A DNA stretch of 64,000 bases, taken from positions 62,001 through 126,000 of the forward strand of contig JACNKX010000065.1 of NCBI GenBank assembly GCA_014381825.1, read 5' to 3'. Of the stretch, positions 34,097-43,100 are shown in pieces. The notes beneath the pieces are model-generated. The model saw only the letters and a list, made by a program, of their open reading frames with translations. It ran no database searches and had not been told where the DNA came from. The stretch is from Planctomycetota bacterium (GTDB taxonomy: Bacteria > Planctomycetota > Planctomycetia > Pirellulales > Pirellulaceae). How positions within the stretch are numbered: the stretch's first letter is position 1; every line of letters begins with the position of its first letter. A program made the translations under genes and the position numbers.

Positions 34097-34125
34097 TTGT
34101 CAGTTAGATCGCCGCTTGTTACATT
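34097..34125 (+). promoter_or_regulatory. promoter giving a leaderless enzyme I transcript
   Basis: TTGTCA (34097-34102) and TACATT (34120-34125) have a 17-bp spacer. The expected start, about 7 nt after the -10 box, falls on the A of the ATG at 34132. No Shine-Dalgarno is present there, which fits leaderless translation. Confidence 0.45.
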
Positions 34126-34131
34126 TCTCGC

Positions 34132-35895
34132 ATGCGTAAAGGAATTGCCGTATCACCAGGAGTCGCAGTCGGAACGGCGTATTGTATCCACGAAATTTTC
34201 GTGAACCCTGATACGAAACGTCTTGAGGATAGCGAAGTTACGGCCGAATTGGCGGCTTACGAGTCGGCTCGCGACCGAACTACTGCAGACCTGAACGCTT
34301 TACGCACGAAGGTCGAAGGCCAGGTCGGACGCGATGAAGCCGCGATATTTGCGGTTCAAGAGTCGATCCTGCGGGACGCCGATTTTACAGACAAAGTCCG
34401 AGGCTGGATCGTCGACGACCGGCTTACCGCAGCAGCAGCTCTGCATCAACTGTTAAATCACTACACGTCGCTCTTCGCACGAACACGAGACAATTATCTC
34501 AAAGAACGCGTCAACGACGTGCGAGATGTCATTGTGCGACTCAGCTCTCATCTGAGCGACGTGCTGAAGCCCGAAACGGACGCTTTGGACGGCCCGCTCA
34601 TCATCGTTGCGGATGAACTGCTCCCGTCACAAGCGGTAGCACTCGGTGACACCGACGTCCGCGGCATCGTTACGCAAGCCGGAAGCCAGACCAGCCATGC
34701 GGCGATCATTGCTCGGAGCCGCGGGATTCCAGCCGTGTCTGGCATCAGCGGCATTCTCAGGCAGATAACCACGGGCGACGCCATTATCGTAGACGGTCGT
34801 GAGGGTGTCGTAATCGTCGATCCTGACCCAGAAGCGCGCAGCGCCTATCTCAAACTAGAACGTGAGTTTGTCCACCTGCGTGACGAGCTTGCCGTCAACC
34901 GTGATCTTCCCGCGATGACGTCGGACGGCGTCAAACTGGAGCTCCTTGCCAACATCAACGGCGTTTCGGACGCAACAACCGCAGCGGCAATGGGCTCGAC
35001 CGGTGTCGGCCTGTTTCGTACCGAGTATATGTATCTGACCCACCCAACGGTCCCTGACGAGGACGAGCAACTCGCCACTTACCAGCAAATCATCGATGCA
35101 AGCCCCAACAGCACAATTACAATTCGTACGCTCGATATTGGGGGCGACAAAACCGTACCGTATCTCGGTCATAACCATCAGGAGGCCAACCCTTTTTTGG
35201 GTTGGCGTAGCATCCGTTTGTCGTTCGAGCATCCTGAGTTTTTTAGTACTCAGATCCGAGCAGTGCTCCGCGCTTCGCGCTATGCAAAGCAACAGGGAGG
35301 TGCCGTTCGCCTGATGTTTCCAATGATTACAACGATCGACGAGTTTCGTCGAGTCCGGCAAATTGTCCGTCGTGCGCAGCAACGTCTCGCGAAAGAAGAG
35401 AAAGAGTACGCTGATGTTCCGCTCGGCATGATGCTTGAGGTCCCAGCCGCCGCAATCGCGATCGACACAATTCTGCCCGTTGTCGACTTTGTCTCCGTAG
35501 GTTCGAACGATCTGGTGCAATATTTAATGGCGGCGGATCGGGACAATCCGAAGGTCAGCCACCTCTGTCAGCCAATGGCACCTGCCGTATTGCGGCTGCT
35601 GACAAACGTAATACGCACCTGCCGCGCACAATCCACGCCAATCACCGTTTGTGGCGAAATGGCAGGTCAGCCAAGGACGTTTGTTCTGCTGTTGGGCATG
35701 GGATTGCGGAGCTTCAGCATGAGTCCGGCATTTATCCCGTCGATCAAAGAACTCGCGAGCCACATGACGATCGCTCAAGCGCGCGGAGTCTTGCACCACG
35801 CGCTCGAGATGAAGACGACGACTCACGTGAAGCGATTTATGGCAGACCAACTTCGGAAGATCTCTCCCGATTCCGTACTCTTTGATACCGCATAG
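34132..35895 (+). CDS. ptsI: PTS enzyme I (phosphoenolpyruvate-protein phosphotransferase)
   Basis: This 587-residue protein transfers phosphate from phosphoenolpyruvate to HPr in the cytoplasm. It has the phosphorylated His189 in GSQTSHAAIIARSRGIPAV, the PEP-barrel motifs GLFRTEYMY and RTLDIGGDK, SVGSNDLVQYLMAADRDN and the C-terminal ITVCGEMAGQ. Length and order match full enzyme I without a GAF domain. No HPr, EIIA or sugar permease gene is nearby; in planctomycetes such incomplete systems may be regulatory. It diverges from the acyl operon and its stop is only 10 bp from the convergent trxA. Confidence 0.93.
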   Translation: MRKGIAVSPGVAVGTAYCIHEIFVNPDTKRLEDSEVTAELAAYESARDRTTADLNALRTKVEGQVGRDEAAIFAVQESILRDADFTDKVRGWIVDDRLTAAAALHQLLNHYTSLFARTRDNYLKERVNDVRDVIVRLSSHLSDVLKPETDALDGPLIIVADELLPSQAVALGDTDVRGIVTQAGSQTSHAAIIARSRGIPAVSGISGILRQITTGDAIIVDGREGVVIVDPDPEARSAYLKLEREFVHLRDELAVNRDLPAMTSDGVKLELLANINGVSDATTAAAMGSTGVGLFRTEYMYLTHPTVPDEDEQLATYQQIIDASPNSTITIRTLDIGGDKTVPYLGHNHQEANPFLGWRSIRLSFEHPEFFSTQIRAVLRASRYAKQQGGAVRLMFPMITTIDEFRRVRQIVRRAQQRLAKEEKEYADVPLGMMLEVPAAAIAIDTILPVVDFVSVGSNDLVQYLMAADRDNPKVSHLCQPMAPAVLRLLTNVIRTCRAQSTPITVCGEMAGQPRTFVLLLGMGLRSFSMSPAFIPSIKELASHMTIAQARGVLHHALEMKTTTHVKRFMADQLRKISPDSVLFDTA

Positions 35896-35905
35896 CGTGA
35901 AGCCG

Positions 35906-36235
35906 CTAAGCTTTGGCCGCGTCGAGCGATTCTTGCAATCGAGCTTTGGGCTGCACACCAAGAAACCGTTCTATGACGTCACCGCCCTTGAAGACCATTA
36001 AGGTTGGGATGCTGGTTACACCGTACTCCTGGGATGTCTTTGGGCTATCGTCAAGGTTAACTTTACCAATCTTGATTGACCCGAGATTCTCTCCGGCCAA
36101 TTCATCGATCATCGGTGCTATCTGCCGGCAAGGGCCACACCAAGGGGCCCAAAAGTCGACGAGTACCGGCTCGGAAGATTGGAGGACTTCGGTGTCAAAA
36201 TTGTCGTCGGTAAACTCGTGTACATTCCCGGCCAT
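35906..36235 (-). CDS. trxA: thioredoxin
   Basis: The start at 36235 is chosen because AAGGAG precedes it at good spacing and the product MAGNVHEFTDDNF has normal thioredoxin length (109 residues). The frame is open for eight more codons. WAPWCGPCRQ holds the redox pair Cys33/Cys36, and VTSIPTLMVFKGG contains the cis-proline. It reduces disulfides in the cytoplasm. Confidence 0.95.
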   Translation of the reverse strand: MAGNVHEFTDDNFDTEVLQSSEPVLVDFWAPWCGPCRQIAPMIDELAGENLGSIKIGKVNLDDSPKTSQEYGVTSIPTLMVFKGGDVIERFLGVQPKARLQESLDAAKA

Positions 36236-36444
36236 TACGATCTCCTTCGTCGTTAGCACGTTTCAATTGAGGTGAGGAGTCGAATTGTATCGGTCGACTT
36301 TCGAACCTGTCAATCGAGCTAACGAATCGTAGGAGTTCGGAGGAAATGCAGGGCTAAGCGCACCGCTGAATCGCAGTGGACACCTCGAAAACCGCGTTCG
36401 CAGCTTCGCAAGACTTCGATGCCAGCTTGCTTGCTTGGGCCTCA

Positions 36445-37362
<918 letters not shown>

Positions 37363-37753
37363 AGTGTCGTCGCCCGTGCAATGGAGGGAGGGGGCAGAAG
37401 CAGGATGTCAACGGGAATAAGACAACTATCGACGCGCAGCCCTATTGTTCTGCAAGCAGAGGCAAAGCCGAGGAGGTACGCGAGATATGCCTTGCATTCC
37501 GACCATAACGGTGACACCGGCATCGACAGTCACGCGGCTTCAAATCCTTCGGCTCGAGTCATGTACGGGTGCGAACACCGAATCGTCGTGAGTGAATCGC
37601 CGCGACAATCGCTATAACACTTGCGATGAACGCAGTCGTGCTACCTGTATCGCAAAACGGGTTCATTGCAAAGCAAATCCCCGTCATCGATTTCGATAAC
37701 GGGGATTCGTGAGCATCTACTTAAACGGACAATAACGTCCGAACTGAGATATC
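37363..37753. other. intergenic region, 391 bp
   Basis: No gene is seen between the sigma-factor gene and rpsA. The part near 37676-37707 holds the rpsA terminator hairpin. The remainder should include the sigma-factor promoter on the minus strand, but I could not pick one convincingly. Confidence 0.6.
37676..37707 (-). terminator. hairpin terminator after rpsA
   Basis: AATCCCCGT (37676-37684) pairs with ACGGGGATT (37699-37707), and the stem is extended by ATCGA/TCGAT around the loop. It lies about 47 bp beyond the rpsA stop. A T-run is weak, so it may be an imperfect terminator. Confidence 0.6.
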
Positions 37754-39631
37754 TTATTCCGCCGGTTTTTCTTCTACCGCAGCTTCTTCTACCGCAGCTT
37801 CTTCTACTGGGGCATCGGTTGCGACTGGGGCAGGAGTTGGAGCCTGCTCGGCAGACTTAAACAGCGGGCCGGCTTCACCGAGACCACCCTTCAAGTCTTC
37901 ACGAATAACTCGCTCTCGCGACCCTGTGGCGGCTCCGCCGGCTTCGGGTGCCGAACCATCCTCTTCCGCCCACTCAACGCGTTTACGTGACAAGCCAATC
38001 TTTCGTTCGTCGATATCGACACGGAGGATCTTCACTTCGATCTCTTCGCCAACTTTTACAACATCCTCGGGGTTCTCGACCTTGTGGTCTGCTAGTTCGG
38101 AGATGTGCAACAATCCTTCAAGACCGTCTTCTAAGCCGACAAAGACACCGAAATTCGTGATCTTCGTAACGGCGCCCTTGACGACTTGTCCAGGCTGGTA
38201 CTTGCCGGGGATGTCCTGCGCCCACGGATCATCGTCCAATTGCTTTAGTCCTAACGCAATTCGGCGACGGTCCTGGTCGACTGAGAGAATCTTACAGCTA
38301 ACTTCCTGGCCTTTCTCGAGCATTTCGTTCGGATGGCTAATCTTGCGAGTCCAAGACATATCAGAAACATGGAGCAGGCCGTCTATGCCTTCTTCGAGTT
38401 CAATAAACGCACCGTAGTTCGTGAGATTTCGAACCTTTCCGTTAACCGTCCCATCGATCGGGAAGCGATCCGTGATATTGTCCCACGGATTATCTTGCGT
38501 TTGCTTCATGCCGAGTGAAAGCTGTTGGCCAGCCTTGTCGATGCTAAGGATGACGACTTCGATCTCGTCGCCAATCTGAAGCAGTTCGTTCGGATGATTG
38601 ATCCGCTTCGTCCAGGACATCTCGCTGATGTGAACCAAGCCTTCGATCCCGGGTTCGAGTTTGACGAAGGCACCGTAGCTCATGACGTTGACGACGGTAC
38701 CGGTGTACTTTTCGTTGACGTTGTACCGGGTGTCGACGGTTTCCCAAGGGTTCGGTGTAAGCTGCTTGAGACCCAACGCAATTTTCTGCTTCTCGCGATC
38801 GATATGCAGAATTTGGACTTCGATTTCTTGATCGATTTGTACCATTTCGGACGGATGACCAATTCGTTCCCAGCTCATGTCGGTGATGTGAAGTAGTCCG
38901 TCAATCCCGCCGAGGTCAACGAATGCGCCGAATTCGGCAATGTTCTTCACGACACCCTTGCTGGACACGCCAACTTCCAAATCGCGTAGCAATGCATCGC
39001 GGTCTTCTTCTCGCTGCTTCTCAATCAGCGACCGGCGGCTTACGACGATGTTGCGCCGGGCTTCGTCGATCTTCAACACTTCGCATTGCACAACGCGACC
39101 GATGTAGTCACCGATATCTGAGGGACGACGGATGTCAACTTGACTGGCAGGTAGGAAGACATTCACGCCGATGTCGACAAGCAGTCCACCCTTGATTTTC
39201 CGCGTCACCGTTCCGGTGACGACCTGACCTTCATGAACGGTCTTCATCATCTCTTGCCAGGCGATGATTTTCTCGGCCTTGCGTTTACTTAGCGAGACCA
39301 TGCCATGCGGGTCGTCGGCGCGACCAAACTCGTCCTCTAAGTCCTCGATCAGAACTTGGAATGTTTGGCCGACCGCCGGCTGTTCTTCGTCCTCATCCCA
39401 TTCGTTGCGTGGAATGCTGCCTTCACTCTTAAAGCCCACATCAACGAGGACGATATCGTCGTCGATGCGTATGATACGTCCTTCCACGATTGAGTTGACG
39501 TCGAAGTTCGCTTCGCCCTCCATCGTTCCAAGGACCGTGCCGTCGTCACTGGCGTCGGCAAACTCCTCGTCGAACAGGGCGCTGATCGCTGCGTCGGTTT
39601 CTAAACTGCGAATGAGGTTTCGGTTGACCAT
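37754..39631 (-). CDS. rpsA: 30S ribosomal protein S1
   Basis: This 625-residue protein has six S1/OB RNA-binding repeats. They begin near VEGRIIRIDDDIVLVDVG, VVTGTVTRKIKGGLLVDIG, SSKGVVKNIAEFGAFVDLG, YTGTVVNVMSYGAFVKLE, VNGKVRNLTNYGAFIELE and VKGAVTKITNFGVFVGLE. The first two repeats are the divergent, ribosome-binding type. S1 holds mRNA on the 30S subunit and helps unfold leaders. The C-terminus is a low-complexity Ala/Glu/Val tail (EEAAVEEAAVEEK) encoded by 15-bp tandem repeats at 37771-37800, so its length may vary between strains. A possible promoter lies about 90 bp upstream. Confidence 0.95.
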   Translation of the reverse strand: MVNRNLIRSLETDAAISALFDEEFADASDDGTVLGTMEGEANFDVNSIVEGRIIRIDDDIVLVDVGFKSEGSIPRNEWDEDEEQPAVGQTFQVLIEDLEDEFGRADDPHGMVSLSKRKAEKIIAWQEMMKTVHEGQVVTGTVTRKIKGGLLVDIGVNVFLPASQVDIRRPSDIGDYIGRVVQCEVLKIDEARRNIVVSRRSLIEKQREEDRDALLRDLEVGVSSKGVVKNIAEFGAFVDLGGIDGLLHITDMSWERIGHPSEMVQIDQEIEVQILHIDREKQKIALGLKQLTPNPWETVDTRYNVNEKYTGTVVNVMSYGAFVKLEPGIEGLVHISEMSWTKRINHPNELLQIGDEIEVVILSIDKAGQQLSLGMKQTQDNPWDNITDRFPIDGTVNGKVRNLTNYGAFIELEEGIDGLLHVSDMSWTRKISHPNEMLEKGQEVSCKILSVDQDRRRIALGLKQLDDDPWAQDIPGKYQPGQVVKGAVTKITNFGVFVGLEDGLEGLLHISELADHKVENPEDVVKVGEEIEVKILRVDIDERKIGLSRKRVEWAEEDGSAPEAGGAATGSRERVIREDLKGGLGEAGPLFKSAEQAPTPAPVATDAPVEEAAVEEAAVEEKPAE

Positions 39632-39716
39632 AATTTCTTACGACAATTGGGGTTAGGGTATTCCCGCACGAGCCAGAACGACCGTCGCTCGGGGAGCGCG
39701 CAGGATTCGGAGTCAA

Positions 39717-39753
39717 AACGCGTAAATCTAACAAACGCGTGAATCTACAGCAA
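39717..39753 (-). promoter_or_regulatory. possible rpsA promoter with tandem 14-bp repeats
   Basis: On the minus strand TTGCTG (39753-39748) and TAGATT (39730-39725) have a 17-bp spacer. The region consists of two direct repeats, 39717-39730 and 39734-39747, differing in one base (AACGCGTRAATCTA on the plus strand). They are 17 bp apart and could be an operator. Confidence 0.35.
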
Positions 39754-39837
39754 CGGTGGACTCGTTTTTTGGGGCCGACTGCGGTCCGATGAAGCAGTGA
39801 TCAGTCACCGCGGGACATACCAGATTGAAATGCAAGT

Positions 39838-39865
39838 TTGACGTTGGCATTTATCGGTTTATAAT
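39838..39865 (+). promoter_or_regulatory. strong sigma70-type promoter for the giant protease gene
   Basis: TTGACG (39838-39843) and a consensus TATAAT (39860-39865) have a 16-bp spacer. Transcription would begin near 39872, leaving an unusually long leader of about 240 nt before the ATG at 40111. Confidence 0.6.
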
Positions 39866-40110
39866 CGACGGGCTATGCAGTCCGTTGCCAGTTCCTCCCC
39901 CAATTGTGGATGGTGTGGGGCTGTATTGTTGCTAGTCCACCGCGCGGATATGGCAGGTTTTTAAGCCTCTTGAAGGCATTTTCCCAATTAAACCAGCGTG
40001 TTTCCGCAAAAAAGTGGACGTAACTTCAACCCGTAATTAGACTGGCGAGAGCAGCTCTACTCTGCCATTTCCACATCTTTTCGGCTTGACCCGATAGGGG
40101 TATTGTCGCG

Positions 40111-43100
40111 ATGCCACACAGCTACAAACGTTTGTTGACAGGTGCCAAAACTCGAAAGGCCAGGAGAAAACTGCGCGATTCACGCAGAATTCACCTGGAG
40201 AAGCTCGAGGACCGCAATCTTCTTGCAGGAGATTTGGAGTTGTCGCCGCACCTGATGGCGGAAGGTGAAGGGCCAACTTGTCCGGCGGGCCTTAGCTATC
40301 CGCTTCTGGCCGCATACACTGGAAATCTGCCAGAGAGTATCCCACGGGAATGCTTCCTGCAGGGCACGACAAATGGCGGTGCCGCGGGTTCATCCCAGCC
40401 GCAAGGCGAAATTCCCCCTGATCAACAGCCCATTATCGCGGTTGGTGAATCTGAGCCAAACGATGGTTTGACAACGGCCGATCTCGTCCCTTTGGGCACA
40501 GGGATGGGAGAGAACGCTAACGTCGACGTGAGCGCAACGCTCAATACGGCTGCGGACGTTGATGTTTTTCGGTTGGAATTAGATGGAGGTGACGTCTTCC
40601 ACGTCAATTTGTTCGGCGCTGCACAAACTATTACGGTATTTGATGCCAATGGCACAGAGATGCTGACGTCGAACATCGATGTTAACTCAGTGGTGCCCAC
40701 CATCGACACGGGTGAAATTCGAATTCCCAAGGGTGGAAACGCTTCGCTCGGTGTCGTCATTCCCACCACTGGGACGTACTTTCTTCAAGTCGCGAACGCC
40801 GACATCGCCATAACCGGTGGTGCCTACACGGCAGAATTGCGCGTACAGCGCCCGGCGCTCGAGAGCAATCCTGTCGGGACGCATCAACGACTCTTCATCG
40901 ATTTCAACGGTGCAGTGATTGATACTGCAATCTTTGGCGGCACTGGCGTTGCAAGCCTATCGCCGATGTCTTCGTTTATGAACAGTTGGGGGCTCGCTTC
41001 GACCGATGAAGATGCGTTGATTGATGCAATCATCGCCGACCTTGAAGAAAACCTCGGAACGGAAATCCGACAGAACGGCCAGAATGGCGACTTCCTGACT
41101 TCGGATATTCCCGGCGAGTTCGACATTGAGATCCTGAACAGTCGCGACCATCTGGATCCGTTTGGCGAACCGAATGTGAGCCGCGTCATCATTGGCGGTA
41201 CGATTGGAGAGTTTGGAATCCCAACGCTTGGTATCGCTCAATCAATCGATCCCGGAAACCTAGATACTACCGAGTCAGCCGTTACCCTCTTGGACATCAT
41301 GAGCGGGCAGCTCGGTGGCGGCGGGCTGGACGATATTAATGCGATTCCATTGGCAACCGGCGCTTCGAAGATCGACCTGGTTGCGGCCGTGGTTGGCGGA
41401 GTCACAGCGCATGAAGCAGGGCATTTCTTTGGCCTTTGGCATGTCGATAACACAAATAATGTCGACAATCTGATCGACGTTGGTGGCAATGGTGTATTGG
41501 ATGAGGCAGGGGTAGGTCCGGACGGGATCTTTGGATCACCCGATGACATCGATATGGGATTCTTGAATGCTGACAACTACAACCCAGGCGAGGTTTATAC
41601 CGGCGTCGAAGACACGCTCAACACGCTATCTTGGGGCCTGTCGACTGGAAAACTCCCGTCCAGCATCTCTGGCGTCAAGTTTCACGATCTGAATAGCAAC
41701 GGAACTCAGGATATATCGGAACCGGGTTTGGCCGGTTGGACGATCTTTGCCGATTTGGATGGTAACGGCTTGGTCGACCTGCGCGAGCCAAAGGTCACAA
41801 CTGGTGACAATGGAGAATACGTTCTTTCCGTGCCACCGGGCCAGCACAGCATCCGTGAAGTCTTGCAACCCGGTTGGGAGCAAACCTTCCCATCCAGCGG
41901 ATCGCACACGGTCATTGTCCGCTCCAACGAATCGGTGACCAACATTAACTTTGGTAACGTCTCGTTGTTCGGCGGAATTTCCGGAACGAAGTTTAACGAC
42001 CTCGACGCTGATGGCGTCTTTGATCAGGACGAACCGGGAATCCCAGGTATCGTCCTCTATATCGATCTCGATGGCGACAATCGCTTGGACTTGGGCGAGC
42101 CGATGGCACGCACTGGCGCTGATGGAACTTATTCGATCGCCGTTCCAGAACCTGGAACGTTCACGATTCGCGAAGCGCTTCAGCCCGGTTGGGAACAAAC
42201 GTTCCCAGACCCAATCTCTCGAGAAGGCGAGCATATCGTGACTGCAATTCCGGGAGAATCGTTCCCTGGGCTCAATTTCGGAAACACATCGCAGCTTGAT
42301 TACGGCGATGCCCCGACGGCGGAGCAATCTGGATTCGCAAGCAGCTATCCGACGACGATCGCCGACGGTGGCGCTGTGCATGCGATTCTCGCGGGCTTCC
42401 ATCTTGGTGCCACGATCGATGGCGATCCAGACGGCACACCAAATGAGACGGCGACGGGCGACGATGCAAATACAACGGTTAACGACGAAGACGGTGTTGT
42501 CTTTAGCCCTGCAACGATATTTCCGGGTTCTGCAACGGGTGAGATGACTGTTACGGTGGCCACGAACGGCTATTCACCGGGACGTATTAACGCCTGGGCA
42601 GACTTCAATCGCGATGGTGATTGGGATGATGCTGGCGAGCACATCGTGATAGATCATCGAGCCGGCGACGGCGACCACGTTCTGACTTTCCCCGTGCCAG
42701 CCGATGCATCCTCTGGCGAGACGTACGTTCGCGTCCGCTACGGATACAATCGCGGTATGGGGCCAGGTGGCCCGGACATCGCGGGTGAAATAGAAGATCA
42801 TCAGATCCGAATTCTGAGTGAAAATCCTGTCGCCGTCGATGACGAGGTCGAGGTCTTACAGGATTCGGGCACGACAACGATCGACGTGCTGCTAAATGAC
42901 CTGCAGAGTCTTTCGCCTCCGCTGACCGTGATCGCCGCGGGCACGACGACCGTCGGAGTCACAGCGGCTGGCGGCCAGGTCGCGGTTTCTGCCAACGGTG
43001 CTGGCGTCGTGTACACTCCGCCTTCGAATTTCTCCGGCAAAGATTCGTTCAGCTATACGATTCGCGACGGTGTGGGCAACACGGATTCCGCCGATGTTAG

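Larger units (their letters stand above)
39632..40110. other. divergent intergenic region, 479 bp
   Basis: This stretch separates rpsA from the giant metalloprotease gene. It holds a promoter on each strand (39725-39753 minus, 39838-39865 plus) and a 14-bp direct repeat. The 240 bp before the 40111 start would be an untranslated leader; I see no recognisable riboswitch or RNA gene in it. Confidence 0.6.

Noticed and set aside
34855-35520. 221-codon open frame opposite enzyme I
   Set aside because: Antisense to the conserved PEP-barrel region of enzyme I, with Cys/Arg-rich noise.
37771-37800. 15-bp tandem repeats as a CRISPR or mobile repeat
   Set aside because: They encode the Ala/Glu/Val tail of ribosomal protein S1 and are in frame, so they are coding low complexity.
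41626-42402. 258-codon open frame opposite the giant protease gene
   Set aside because: It is antisense to SdrD-B modules with recognisable motifs; the composition is typical of an antisense shadow.
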